A stretch of 64,000 bases of DNA from Volutella citrinella (GCA_034401135.1 JAWZSP010000009.1:310001-374000); one strand, 5' to 3'. Positions 21,007 through 33,378 are shown, counted from the first letter of the stretch. Made by a program: numbers and translations. Notes: generated by a model from the sequence alone, not told the origin.

Positions 21007-23312
21007 TTTCAAGAAAAAGGAGTGAATCGAAAAAGAATGAATGGAACAAAAAAAGAACGAAAGAATCTGAAATCCAGTTTACAGATGAAGATGCTGAAGA
21101 TGCTCCCGTCCCAGGGAAGCACACTGCCGGTGTACTTTATATCAGAACCGTCCGTTTCCCACCGCCCCCTGCCAAGGAACCCTCAGTTGGATGACTAACC
21201 GGTTGGTGCCGACGGGAACCCTTGAAGGCCTGAAACCGATGGTACTTGAATGGCCCCATTCTGGCAACATGAAACCCTCCGCCCAACGACAGCCAATCAC
21301 AATTTTTCCCAGCGGCTCTTGCGACGTCTGGAGTCTAGGCACAGCTGCCCAGCACCCTTCTCTAATCTGCCAGTGCCGATTTGATTCGTGCAACATCTCG
21401 GCTGCAGGGCCGACGTCGAGTATTTCCCAGATGAAGACCCATGCACTGCACCCCGACTCAACTGTCTACGGTGACGGGCATGGGTCGTGTTTCCCTTGCC
21501 GCCCATTTTTGCTCTCAGCTCAGAGGCGGGGTCGAGATTATCGTTGGGTTGCTCTGCGACTGGGACTGAGGGACGTCGAGCCGAAAAAGACGAATTCCCG
21601 CACCAGTTTCCGAGGTGCTAGCCGAAGCCTGTCGCCACTGTCCATGGCTGGGGGATGCAGTCTTGATTTTATCCTGGCGACGAGGCAGATTCAATTGGTA
21701 TACAACGATCAAGTACTGCCGGAGCTGCTACAGATGGCTTGGGTGGCAGGCATCCAAGCAGGATTCGCTTGGCCGCTCGTCGCGAAGATAGGCGACGTGA
21801 CTACCGAGAGATGCATCACCAGAAGCCTAAGATGTCATCCCACTGAGTTTAACCGGTAATCTTTTGGGAACGCATTGAGTGCTCAACCGTCTCCTCTCAT
21901 CTGAGGGGGCCAAAGCGCTCGTCTCGCCACCCTCGGCAAGAATTTGGCCATCCATGCAGCCAGTGCCCAGAGCAAGGCGGGTAGCCATTTATGTTATTTG
22001 CTCGCTAATGAGGCCTTGTTCGGGAGGAATTTCCGTGGGCTAATCGGGGATTCGAGGCGTATTTAATACGGAGCCGGCCCCCAGCACCTTGGCGACCGTC
22101 GTTCACCGTTCCTCATCCCTGGGCCCCAGCCATTGGCAGCCGTGGGTCTCACATCAGACGAACAGGGATCGACAGCTGCAAGGGGCCGTTCCCCACAGGA
22201 GGGGGGAGGTGCCTCTCCTTGATTGCTTTAGGTCAGCGAACAGAAGCGCTTGTCGCATCCATCAATCAGTAGGGCAATCAGGTGAGAAGGTGCAAATGCG
22301 CACAATGGCAGTAGCAGTAAATGCAAGTTGGGAAAAGGACCCAAAAAATAGAGTTTTCAATTTAGTTACTGCATCCAAACAATATGGTACATAGGTTGAT
22401 TCTTCAAGCAGTACTTGTGGATGAATCGTCAATTCTTCATACAGGGTAGTCTGGTGACAGAGCGCACAACTGGTCAAGAAAGCATCACGTTCTGGCCTCC
22501 AATTGCTTTTATTGTGGAGTCGTGCTATCCCGATAACCAATTTTTCTATTACAAAGTTATTTTGGTGCACCTTAGATAGGATTCTATACGTGGAAGAGTC
22601 TTAGCCTGGTCGTTCGCTACCTTGAGTGGCAAAAGCATGCGCACCCAACGACTGAGAGCCTGACACAATATAGCATCGAAGGCGACCGAGGCTGATTTCC
22701 TCTACGCGCCAATGGCTACGTTCCAACAAGCGAAGCCGTCTCTTTAAGTTCTCCAGATAAATCACGAGCATATGCGCGTATAATGGAGATACGGCCGTGT
22801 TATCCCCGCCTCCGGGCTCTCTAACAATAATCGCCGATGGCCAGGGACATAGTAAGCGCGAAGGATGGAAACGCCGCGGGGATGCATGATGAAGCTGACT
22901 GGACTTCTTATTTCGCCAAAATTGTCCCTTGCAACAAGCGCGATGCGCGTCTTGGCTTGAATCTTACTGGTAGTCAATCCGCGTACAAATTCATGGGTCA
23001 TTATTTTAGGTATCTGATCCAGTTCACGCGGTGAGGCGGTGCAACATCGCGGGGTCTTGGCATTTGGCATTGCCCTTGCGTGTCCTGTGGATGAAAATAG
23101 ATGATTCTCAGCGGTTTGAAGCAAGGAGATGGAAGAATCTTCTGTTTAAATAGCCTTGACATTTCTCCTCCCTTTGATCCGCCATCATCAACCAGACAGT
23201 GTTTTCTTTGTAAGGCATCTAAAACTCAGTACAAGTGGCGTTCCTTCATCGATTTAAGCATTATCATCTCATTCATTCACTCGACACTGCTTTTCTCCAT
23301 CTTATTTTGAGA
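21007..23312. other. Intergenic, 2.3 kb
   Basis: Divergent promoters of the AA9 gene (left) and the large secreted protein (right; TTTAAATA at about 23145). A 222-codon open frame from an ATG at 21191 has no family features and overlaps the AA9 promoter, so I do not call it. Confidence 0.5.
21135..21142 (-). promoter_or_regulatory. TATA element of the AA9 gene
   Basis: The minus strand reads GATATAAAG, about 130 bases upstream of the ATG at 21006. Confidence 0.5.
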
Positions 23313-26300
23313 ATGCGTCTATTGCATAAACTCATCTTGTTGGCTTCTGTGGCTGTCTCTTCGCTCCCCTTTGAAGCGGCTGGCGAACATGTCATCGACC
23401 CAAAGCACCCTCTCTCCCCAAGCCTCGACCGACAGATTAAGCGAACCGAACCCACTACGACCGACATAGAACTCGACACATTCGGTATACAATACGGTAC
23501 GTTCCGTATGCAACTTCCTACTCTGTTTGCTTATTAAACTTTCGCAGGCGACCAGATGAAGTTGATTCACTGGACCTCAGGCGATGGTATCGTCCAAGGG
23601 GATGATCCGGACGGAATCTGGTACATACGAAAAGCGATCCAGCATTTTCTCGTCAAGAAGCCAGACCCGTCAAACCGTGTTTGCGTGTTCTTCACGGGGG
23701 ACCTCTACTTTCACAAGGATCATGATGCCATTATTGAGTTTATGGAGAACAAGCTGAACAGCTTGGGTGTTCGCTTCTTTGATGTCTTTTCGGGTTCTGC
23801 CACTACAGGAGACCACTTGGAGGACATGCATTTCACGCATAGCACGAAATACGGTCCTACATATTGGAGAGCCATCTACCGACTGTCTAAAGGTGAGAAT
23901 TCTGAGATTAAAGCTTCACGTTGTGTCAACTAACAAAAAGATTCCTGCAGGCTTTGCTGCTGGCTGTTCCGGCGGTACTGCGTATGTGTATATGCGACAG
24001 CCGAAAGCGAAGCCAAGGTGTGGGAACGACCAAGCAACACCTGACTCCAACGGTCTAACAATATTCTCACCTCCCTCCAAGGAGCCCAGAGATAGTAAGC
24101 GTCCTAACATAATTCAGTGATTTTCTCAATGCTAACGGTCAATAGGGGACCCAGCGCATGCGGGCGTCGCCACCGTTGGGGAAGTTTGGCGCTATGCTGA
24201 ACTGCCTACTCTGATGCGCAACATGAAAATCAACAAGATTGTCAGCATCTTCAAGGATGAAGGGAACTTTATTGAAAAGATTGAGTGGGATGCTGAACGC
24301 GACGCCGAGACACATCCGCGCAACGAATTCCCTGACCTCGCCATGGACGTCACACCCATCAACATGCCTGCCGAGGCCGACCGCGACCCAATGAGAAAGC
24401 GACAGGAAGATGTAGTCGAACATATCATTGTCGGTCAACCGGAAAGGTCTACCAACTTGGCAACTGGGAGTACACCGTCTGGCCCCAGGACGACGGCCAA
24501 CGGGGCGTCCACCAATGTGGTTGGCACCGACACTTCTGCGATTGGCAACTCCGCTACCAGAACCGCCACTGCCCAAGAGACTGAGGATGATATCCCGTCT
24601 ACTACCGATAGGGCAGAAAGCAAAACCACCAAAATTAGCACTGGAAATGAGCCCATGACCACAACTGATGCCCAGGGCGGTGCTTTGATTCCCATCATAG
24701 TCACCCGCGACGGCGCGATTTTTATTTCCGGTGGAAGTATCCCTTCTGCCGTCCCTGTTTCACTCATTGAAACCAAGACTATCGACACTCAAGACCCCGA
24801 GGCTACTTCGCATGGTATTATGGTCCGGGTTAAGATTGAAGAAGTACTTGGAAAAGTTCAAGAGTACATCGACAACCCCTCCCGGGAGAAGGGAGATGAG
24901 ACGAATGATATGATAACCGGTGTCCTGCCCATTATAGGGGTAAGCAACTGCCACAAATATTCAAGTCTGGGGCTAATGAATTTCAGGGTTTCCTCGGCCG
25001 GTTGAAGCCTGACTCTAACCCCAAGTCATGCTCTGGTGGTAATCCCATCAGTGCCTTGTTCAACGCAGTCTCATGCGCTGTTGAGGACTTGACTAATCTT
25101 GCAAACCAAGTCACCAAGAGTATCACTGATAACTTCAAGGTGGATGATATTCTCAAGACAGTGACCCTGCTGGAGAATCTGAAAAAGCCTCTGGAGAACA
25201 AGCAGGAGGATCAGGAAGATGACGATGACGACGACGATGACGACGACGATGAAGAGGAGCAACAGTCAACTCATAAGCCCACTACGAAAGTCGCAGCCAC
25301 CACAAGGTCAGAGAAGACCAATGCCACAACCGCATGTGAGGTTGCTACGGTGAGCAACTGTGACGTCTTCTGCCCGACTGGCACTGCAGCTGCAACGCAG
25401 AGCTGCAGCACAACTTGCGAAGAGGCAATCATTGCTTGCAGCACTACTGGAACGACGCAAACCACATTTTTTGACTCCTGCGAGTTGCCGACTGAAGCTC
25501 CCGCTTCGCTTAGTGGTGACCCCGTTACCGCCTGGTTCGATCCCGGCGTCGTTTGTTACGGAGACTGCGCGTTCTTGAACGGCGTCGGTAACTCCGACAG
25601 TGCCCCCAGCAGCACTGAGATTGAGAAACCGGCTTCTACTACAAAGGCCAGGACCACTGCAACCCAGAGCAGCACCATAGTTTACGTCACGTCTACCACT
25701 TTGAACACATTTATTACGTCTACTCGAAGGGGACAGTCAAGTACCGGCACGAGCACAAAGGATTTCTCCGAGGTCTCTACTGGACCCAGCAAGACAAAAA
25801 CAGGTGCTGGGCCTACAGCAACGAGCATCAAGTGGGAGTGCTCTCAGTTGTGAGCTGCCTTTACCTTTCATTATTGAGCCATCTAACAATTCCACAGTTC
25901 CAAAGGTGATGACAACGACATGTGCTCCTGTAAGCCAGTAGGCTGCGAGGTTGGCACGCCAGGTTGCTCTGCTCAGGTGGTTGCCGTTGGCGAACACGAG
26001 TGTGATGAAAAGTGCAATGACTGCAAATATGGCAGCCCTATTAAGCCGACTACCATTGCGACTACAACTACGACGAGCGCGGGGCCAAAGTATACCGGGC
26101 CCTACTTCTGCTTCCCCAAACTCGTCCTTGGTGGCAAGTACGAGTGCCAGTGTGACACCACAACGGCCGGGAGGCATTTCGTGACAACTGTCCCTATCCA
26201 AGATGACGGCCAATGCGACGAGTACACATCCTACCCGGGTGAAGTCGTCATAACCACCCGCATGCCCGAGCCGTGGACAACGACAAACGATGGCGGCACC

Positions 26301-26687
26301 GTGCTTTCATACCCAGACCGCACAACTTCGGCGCTGACCTTTGCTGGAATAGCCGTGACTCGCACCATCGGCGTGGGCGAACCCTCTACAATCTCGACGC
26401 CAACGCCGACAGCGGACTGTGAGTGGTTTGGCACACCCTGGTTCAATGGCTTCAGGGTCATGAACATCAAGTACTGGAAGGAAAACAATGAGGATCCGGG
26501 CGAAGATCTCAAGCGCGAGGAGAAGGGATGTGGAGCTCTGACGGGTTGGAAGTGGAAGCTGGAGGATGATGCGGACAAGGGCTGGCATGCCAACTTCAAC
26601 CTACCCATCACCCACAAAGGGGGCTGCGTTGAGCGAGCCATCTTGGCTGCAGGAGGGCCGGACGTTAAGTGCAAGTACAAATTGTAA
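23313..26687 (+). CDS. Large secreted modular protein of unknown function
   Basis: Six exons (23313-23496, 23548-23892, 23951-24094, 24146-24939, 24987-25849, 25898-26687) give 1,039 residues, all junctions GT-AG and in phase. A signal peptide (MRLLHKLILLASVAVSS) directs it outside the cell. An N-terminal globular domain at about 45-260 has CVFFTGDLYFHKDH, FAAGCSGGTAYVYM and EVWRYAELPTLMRN. I recall this arrangement in uncharacterised fungal secreted proteins but can give no enzyme name. A Thr/Ser-rich linker follows, then an amphipathic region, an acidic run of 16 residues at about 566-581, Cys-rich segments (about 600-690 and 870-920), more Thr-rich linker, and a C-terminal domain of about 95 residues (FGTPWFNGFRV, EEKGCGALTGWKWK, GGCVERAILAAGGP). 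It could be a secreted enzyme, adhesin or antagonistic protein; no function is assigned. Confidence 0.8.
25218..25259 (+). repeat. GAY trinucleotide run coding poly-acidic stretch
   Basis: About 14 consecutive GAT/GAC/GAA/GAG codons inside exon 5 of the large secreted gene, mostly Asp. Such runs are prone to length change. Confidence 0.8.
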
Positions 26688-27111
26688 TAGGACTAGGTAT
26701 GCGGGTGTTTGATTAGTGGCGTGGGCTTGGTGTACACGGATTGAGCTATGGAAGTGTCTATCACGTTTGGGTGCAGGTGTGGCTAGACGAGCTGCGCCAA
26801 TCGCAAATCACATCACATGAACAACTGTTCAAATCTTGGGTCTACTTTGCAGCCATAGGCCCTCCAAGTTGAATCTTAACTGGTAGGTGGGGGGGCTATC
26901 ACTACACCCTGGTCGGCGAGTGAAATTTGTCGTCATGCAAACAAGGATCTCCCTCGGGCCAATGGTCGAAAAAGGCAATTTACCCCATTCACATCACATG
27001 CCTTTCGATTCGTCATGTTGACTTAGGTATCATGTGCTGCTGCGCGAATATATAGAAACCCCCTCGGAACGTGAGCTCAACTGCCCGATACTCTTGACAC
27101 GGCTCTTCACA
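26688..27111. other. Intergenic with TATA element of the subtilisin gene
   Basis: No gene. TATATAG at 27049-27055 lies about 60 bases before the protease ATG at 27112. Confidence 0.5.
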
Positions 27112-28358
27112 ATGGCATACAGGTCCCTTCAACTCCTGCTCAGTCTGGCCACGGCGGCTCTGGCTCTGCCAGCCACCACGAATGACGTGGTGACGGACAG
27201 GTTCATTGTTGCGCTCCAAACGTCGGTGGATATAGACCTTGATTCGCACTCGCGGTGGGTTCAGGATATCCATGCTCGCAATATTGGGCGTCGGGACAGC
27301 GGACCATGCGTTATTGAGAAGACGTTTGACTTTCCCGGATTCCGCGGATACTCTGGGACATTCGATGCGGAGACTGTGGAAATACTCAAGGCCAATGATT
27401 CAGTACGCGGCTTTCTTTCCTGTCCTGACCCAGGGCTCCGGTCAATTTTGCTGACAATGAAACGCAGGTGCTTCTCGTCGAACCAGAACAAGTGTACTCG
27501 GTGGCATCTCAAGTCACGCAGACGAGTCCTCCGTGGGGACTTTCAGCCATTTCCAACGCGAACCCACCGTCCGCGAGCTCCGACTACACCTACGACTCGA
27601 GCGCGGGTGAAGGAACATTTGCTTACATTCTCGACAGCGGGATTCTGACTGACCACGTCGAGTTCCAAGGCCGCGCTATCTTCGGCCAGGACACGTCGGG
27701 TCTGCAGTCGGACAAAGGGCACGGCACCCACGTCGGGGCTATCGTAGGCGGCGTCACGTACGGCGTTGCCAAGAAGGCTACCGTCGTGGACGTCCAGGTG
27801 GTGGGCAGCACCGAGGGTTCCAGTTCCGGCGTAATCGCCGGAGTCAGCTGGACCGTCAACGACATCCTGTCCAAGGCCCGCGTCGGCAAGTCCGTCATCA
27901 ACATGTCGCTCGCCGGCGGCTCATCTGCCATCCTCAACAACGCCGTGCAAGCAGCCATCGATGCCGGGATCCCAGTGGTCGTGGCAGCCGGCAACTTTGA
28001 TCAAGACGCGATCAACTACTCGCCAGCCAACAACCCCAATGCCATCACCGTGGCTGCCAGCAGTAGAAGCTATAGGCGCTGGTACGCATCCAACTTTGGA
28101 TCAGTCGTCGACCTGTTCGCCCCGGGACAGAGCGTCCAATCGGCCTGGTCGAGCTCCAACACTGCCATCACTACCCTGAGTGGCACTTCGCAAGCAGCTC
28201 CCCACGTTGCGGGTGTCGTCGCCTACCTCTTGGCTTTAGAGGGAGCTCGTACGCCGGGGCAGATGCTGACGAGACTGCAAGAGCTGGCCATTAAGGACGT
28301 AATTGAAGACACGGAGCAAGTCCCCAACATTCTGTTGTATAACGGCAACGGAATCTGA
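27112..28358 (+). CDS. Secreted subtilisin-like serine protease (S8, proteinase K type)
   Basis: Extracellular endopeptidase. Two exons (27112-27402, 27468-28358) give 393 residues, the normal length. A signal peptide (LQLLLSLATAALALP) is followed by an inhibitor_I9 propeptide (DRFIVALQ ... VLLVEPEQVYSV, split by the intron) and the mature enzyme from about PPWGLSAISN. The triad is Asp153 (YILDSGI), His182 (GHGTHVG) and Ser338 (SGTSQAAPHVAG), with oxyanion Asn273 (VAAGN). Gln replaces the usual Met after the catalytic Ser, a position that varies in the family. The gene follows the large secreted protein in the same orientation. Proteases of this type serve nutrition and cuticle or tissue degradation in many fungi; the role here is not deducible. 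Confidence 0.95.
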
Positions 28359-28429
28359 TGTTGAGTGGAAGCCCGCAACACTGCGTAACACTCGTGTTAT
28401 GAAGTTAGAAAGATGCGTGCATAGGAAGA

Positions 28430-29280
28430 AAACGTTTGAAGATTCCAAGACGTACTCAAATATTGTATCAAGGTCGAGAAGAGAAACACTACATCCCATT
28501 GACGAGCCCGTCCCGAGTGATATCCCAACCCCGCTGCCTCACCCCGCCGAGTCCCGGCTCAAGGAATCCTTGTCCAAGGAATGTGAGGCCTTCATCGCAA
28601 AGGCCTAACTCTAAAAGTAGGCCGCTTCGGAATCTATCTCTACAACGATGAGGATGCGAGCAACCAATAGAGCGTCAGGAAGCTCACGCTGACGGGACCT
28701 CGCATCAAGGAGGCTGGCTTAGACGCATCGTGACGCCTTCATCACGGCGACCAATCTGAAGGCGCCCACATTAGCTCGACGAGGACGAGGGCGACCAGGA
28801 TGATGGGGGACAAAGAAGTCGACCAACAGACCCCACTCATCACCGCACCACTCGTCGCGGCGCCGTCCATCGCAGCACCGCCCATCGTGGCACCCATCAC
28901 GACACCTTACACCACATAACGTGGTGCCGCCCGTCGCCGCACTCATCGCACTGCCAAAGCTGGTCGCTTATTCCGCTCGTTTGCCCCGCCTAGTTATGCC
29001 TTGGCCGAGCGAAAACTCAGGCATCTGTGAGCACCACCAGGTTGGTCGATTGCCCAAGCCATCGCCTCCATAGCGTCTATATTTGGGCTCCAGCACGCCG
29101 GGACTCGGTAGCCGTATCAATCTTCTGCTGCCCGTAATCGTCGCTACAGACGCCGAGGTCGAAGACGTATCGTGCGATCGTGGTCGTGGGTGTCGTCGTG
29201 CTCGCAGGCGCTAATTTTCGACGGGTGCAGGGTGTCAAGTGACTGTTGCCAGGGACAAACAGCATAGGAAGTTGGCCCAA
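28430..29280 (+). pseudogene. Probable degraded gene with Ala-Pro repeat linker
   Basis: Plus-strand reading gives protein-like patches broken by stops and frame changes: a Pro/Glu-rich segment ending KECEAFIAKA, then VGRFGIYLYNDEDAS, a linker of APxxA repeats (15-base units at 28846-28911), then SFAPPSYALAERKLRHL. I recall similar patch order (acidic head, Ala-Pro linker, ALAE...LRHL) in ascomycete proteins of unknown role, but cannot name the family. No continuous frame or intron set repairs it, so I read it as a decayed gene. The boundaries are approximate. Confidence 0.35.
28846..28911 (+). repeat. 15-bp tandem repeat (Ala-Pro-rich in the plus frame)
   Basis: Imperfect 15-base units of the GCACCGCCCATCGTG type, about four copies, lying inside the decayed gene. 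Confidence 0.55.
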
Positions 29281-29516
29281 GTAATTACTCCGTATGATTT
29301 GTCACGTCGGAACAGTTGGACAATTGCCAACAAGGATGGCGCGCACTCCTGAAAACAGGGCTCCTCCAGCGGGGTAACCAACACGCTACTCCAGGCAACC
29401 GAGTGCTTTGGCCACAGACCCACATTTAGTGTGGTGGCTGGAAAGTCTGCAAAGTCGCCAGTAGAGGCCGCGCGAAGCTGATGCATTTCTCAGACTTTGA
29501 ACAGCACAACTTCATT

Positions 29517-30382
29517 ATGGCGGACCTGGGGCGATCGGAGATCATCCCATCTGCTTCTCAATCACAAGGTCCATCTCCCTCTCAGCCCCGAGATGGTCTC
29601 AATCGTGAGTGACAAATACTCGTCTTGTCCTTGTCCTGCTGGCGGGAAATGTTTACCGTTCGACAACTTTAGAGAACATCGCACTTGATCTCTTCTTAGC
29701 AGTCCAAAGCCTTCGCGCCTCACGTCTTCTTCCTTTACCGGTGGTAATAAGAATCTCCTCAGCGATGCCTCGAGGCTCATTATCACCATCAACACCGACC
29801 CCTTCGAGATCGAAACCATCAAGCCTCTTTTACAAGCCGGCTTCGCCAAGAAACCTGATGATGCCATCATCTGGAAACAGGTCTACACGGCCGTCTCCGA
29901 GTCTACACCGCCCCCGCGACCGATAGCGTCGTCTCTCCAACAAACTCCATGGCTGCGTAGTACGGGCAGCTTTGCGAATTCCTCCGAATACCGTCAAGAC
30001 GTGGACAGGGTCCTCAGGTCTAAACTCGATACTCTTTACGTCGATGTCCCTCGATTTCGCGATACATTTCTTGGAAACATACCAGGGCTAGATGCAAGGT
30101 CTGAGACTGACTTCAAGAGCTGTTTGTCAGGAAGTGAACCGCTCTTTGGCGAGGGAGGATGGCTTGGCTGGCCCAAGGACGCAATGAGGATCACGTCCTG
30201 AGCTGGTTAGTCGAGACCATCAGACAATTCACAGAATCGCTGGCGACACCGTATCACGACGACCTCTTGCACAACCCAACAAGCAAATCCTGGGATCCAC
30301 TGGGGAACACGTGGTAAAAAGCGTTGGCAACGCATCGACATTATCCTTCATAACTCAGAGTGAGAGGCTGGCCAACACATGA
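29517..30382 (+). pseudogene. Truncated FunK1-type (fungal Sgk2-like) protein kinase remnant
   Basis: The N-terminal part of a fungal-specific FunK1-type kinase is readable: about 150 residues in one frame including DPFEIETIKPLL, SESTPPPRPIASSLQQTPWL, SFANSSEYRQDVDRVL, LYVDVPRF and GWLGWPKDA. Then the frame breaks at about 30180-30186 (an A appears to be missing). NEDHVLSWLVETI continues in a second frame and AQPNKQILGSTGEH in a third. The kinase catalytic domain is absent. A short first exon starting at ATG 29517 with a GTGAGT donor at about 29605 is plausible. Two frameshifts and the truncation mark it as a pseudogene. The family is assigned from memory of its conserved N-terminal block. 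Confidence 0.65.
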
Positions 30383-30588
30383 CGTGTCTCAGCTACCATT
30401 TCATTTGTTTATTGCTCAAGCTGCCTATGAACGGTTCGCTTCGCAATAGGCAACAACCAAGTCGAGAATCTACATGGCATATTCACTCAATGAAGTCCGC
30501 GCCGCTCTACTTTTAGCAGGGACATCTGTGGGATATAGACCGTGAGCACCAATTCTAGGGTTATCATCGCCACTATCGTCAAGCCTTC

Positions 30589-32335
30589 TCACCTCTCCTT
30601 GTACTGAAGTTTTGCGTAGGCCCGATACCTCTCAGCTGTATGAGCACGGAATGCCTTTCCGTATCTCAAGAAAACGCCTGTCAAGGAGAGGATTGCAATG
30701 GTGATGAGAACAATCGTAGTGAGAACCCACTTGATGCCAACAGCCTCAACCCATGGGTCCAAAGCGAAAACAAATGCCGTGCTGAAAGTGTTGCGGATGA
30801 TTGTAACGCCAACCAATGCGTCGCCGATGACCTAATAGTAGTTAGCATCCCTATCGGATAGTAGAAAGAGGCGGCCGCCAACTTACGTCTTGGTAACAAT
30901 CGGTGAGATATGTGATGGTGATGCTGTTCACTGGCGCCATTCCGAGCTTGAAAAGCGCGAGAGCAACTGCTATGACCGGCCACGGCAAGCCATTCTGCAA
31001 GCCAAGTCCGAATAAGAGCGCGCCAGCAGGAATCAGCGGTAGGAAAGGAACCAGGCTCCACAATCGCATTTCCGGGTGGTAGATTCCACCATTTCGCCGG
31101 GATAGTCGGAGAATCAAAGCATCGCTGACTGGACCAACAATTAAAGAGCCGATGGAGCTGCCAACCAGCTTTGACAAGTTCATAAGACCGATCTGGTTCG
31201 GAGCAAAGTTATAGGGGGCCCGAGTCATGTAAAGCGAGAATGCCGTCGAAGTGACATCGGAGGTTGCGACCAATATACCGTACGCAAGAGCGGTGAAGGT
31301 GACTGCAGGGAAGGTGAACAAGAGAATGAAAGGCTGATACATATGACCGAAGAATGTCTTGAGGCCGCCGCCAGAAGGGGACGGGGTCGTCAGCGCCAGC
31401 CGTTGCCAATAGGTCTTCCTTGGAATGTCAGGGTTGATCCTAACTGCAAACTTGTATTGCTCCCCTTTCTCGGTAGTTTCAATCATATCCTCTGGTATCG
31501 GGTTCGATGATTGCTTTTGCTCAGCTTTCGAAAGGTTTTCCTTGTCTTGACATCCGTCGGCCGCCGGGGTCTCGTTGTGTGGTAGCGGCGCTGATCCAGC
31601 CTGAGGGGATGAGCTGGTGTACGTCGGCATGTACTTGGTTTCTTCATACAAGAAGAGGGCGAGGGTGAAGAAGATGCCGAAAAAAATAACGTTCCACCAC
31701 CAAACCCATCTCCAACCTTGTCCAGTCGTGATGTAGCCAGCGATGAAGGGGCCGAGGGATACAGCGATTTGCCAGAACCAGATGTAGATGCTGTTCAACG
31801 TGCCGCGTTGATGAACGAAGAAGACATCGGCAATAGTCATCTGCACAATAACTTCGGCCAACGCACCGAACCCGGCATTGAAGACATTGACCAGGAGCAG
31901 ATCAGCGACGGTATGTATCCTCGCTGACCAAATGCTCACACCGACTTGAACCAGAGAGCTCAACAGATAGAGTGGCCGCCGGCCGAATTTGAGGGCGAAT
32001 GGTACCAGAAGAATCGAACCGATGGCGAGGAACGCGCTTCCGATGGCGTAGCTTGCAGTCAAAGCCTGGTCGCTAAACCCAAGCTCACGCTGCATAGGGC
32101 CCCATGTGGGAGTGGCCGAGTTGATGAACTCGGCCACCAAGAGGACGTAAAATCCGACAAGTCCAAAATTGACGTATTTACGCCAATTTTGCCAGTTTAA
32201 GGGATCGTTGGGATCATCCGTCGGCTGTGGCTGCAGGATGATTTCCTCCTGGCCTGTGCCTTGCAAATACTCAAGGAGAACAGTTCCAGGAGGATGCACG
32301 GCATCGTTGGCTTCGCTTGTATCAGCGGGAGACAT
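30589..32335 (-). CDS. MFS transporter (DHA1-like drug/polyamine exporter type)
   Basis: Plasma-membrane 12-helix proton antiporter. Two exons (32335-30887, 30831-30589) give 563 residues. A cytoplasmic head carries the fungal DHA1-type DDPNDPLNWQNWRKY motif just before helix 1. PFALKFGRRPLYLLSS is the loop 2-3 MFS signature. A long helix 4-6 block has VHQRGTLNSIYIW and QGWRWVWWW. A central loop of about 90 hydrophilic residues (SSPQAGSAPLPH ... DIPRKTYWQRL) divides the two halves. VGPVSDALILRLSRRNGGIYHPEMRL is the second-half signature. The short C-terminus (FRAHTAERYRAYAKL) is cytoplasmic. The substrate is unknown. The region upstream holds a TATA element and diverged tandem repeats. Confidence 0.93.
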
Positions 32336-32437
32336 GTTCGGAGGCTGTTTGTATAAATACGATATAGAGGAGGTTCGTCGTTGATGTCGTGTTGAAAGTG
32401 GTCGGCATAAACAACGTTTCTGTGAGAAGAGAAGGAA

Positions 32438-32445
32438 TATTTATA
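32438..32445 (-). promoter_or_regulatory. TATA element of the MFS gene
   Basis: The minus strand reads TATAAATA, about 103 bases upstream of the ATG at 32335. Confidence 0.5.
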
Positions 32446-32499
32446 CAACATCAAGAGTACTGTATATCCCCGCAACTCGACGTCTTCCCCATGGGATGA

Positions 32500-33010
32500 C
32501 CACACTACGTTGGTTGATGCTCTGCTGGGAAAATTCTAGTTCAATTTCGTTATCGTAGATAAGCCAACCCGGCGCCTATCAAATCCTTGCAACACACTCG
32601 ATCGGCCTTGACCCGACTCGCATTCAGTCTAGGCCCAGCCTGGCAACTAATTTGACCAAATTATGGGTGCGTCAAGCCCTGGTTGGTTGGTGCTCTGCGG
32701 GGGACGATTAGTTCAAAACGTACTCGCTAGGCTAACACAGCGCTTATCAAATGCTTCCAACCCCTTTCGATTCGCCTTGACTCGACTTGCATTTAGTCTA
32801 TGCCCAGTCTGGTAACTAATTTGACCAAATTGTGGGGTGCGTTAAGCCCTGGGTTGGTTAATACTCTGGCACTGCAGAAGATATTAATTCAACCCTGGTA
32901 TAGTAGTTAGGCCAGCCAACACAGCGCCTATCTAATCGTTGCAACACTTTCGATTCGTCTTGACTCGCATTCAGTCTAGGCCCAACCTGGCAATTATATT
33001 CGCTTGTTCT
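32500..33010. repeat. Three diverged direct repeats of about 170-178 bp
   Basis: The block containing CATT(C/T)AGTCTA(G/T)GCCCA recurs at 32621, 32790 and 32968 (spacing 169 and 178). It is accompanied each time by GCGCxTATCxAAT, GACTCG and, in the first two units, TAACTAATTTGACCAAATT-like and GGTTGGTT elements. The copies differ at many sites, including C-to-T type differences. The repeat lies between the MFS promoter and the D-amino-acid oxidase; the rest of 32336-33378 holds no gene. Confidence 0.75.
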
Positions 33011-33378
33011 CCGAATTCTACTGAAACCCTTCATTTGTCTACTACTACTGAGGCCATGCTTTCGCTTCCCAGCAGAACATTGATAGCACATCAGTTCGTC
33101 TATCTGATAAGTCTAATACAGATCTAGTAACTAAATCGACCATGGCTGCTGCAGGATGAGTCCGGCTATGCGGCGCAGCTACCTTGGCGTCACAAGGCTA
33201 GGAAGCGCATAAAGCCTACGTTCACGTGACAGCTCAAGTGTAGTTGATATTTAGAGCGAAATTATTTCTGTCATCCGCTTAGCCGCGTGCAATCTTCATA
33301 AGAGGGGCGGCTTATTCGACGTTCCCAGCTTCGGTAACAGCCAAGCATATCGTTACCTGATCAGAGGATTGGCCCAGT

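Noticed and set aside
21191..21859. 222-codon open frame with an ATG in the AA9 promoter region
   Set aside because: No recognisable domain, signal peptide or membrane segment, and its composition looks random.
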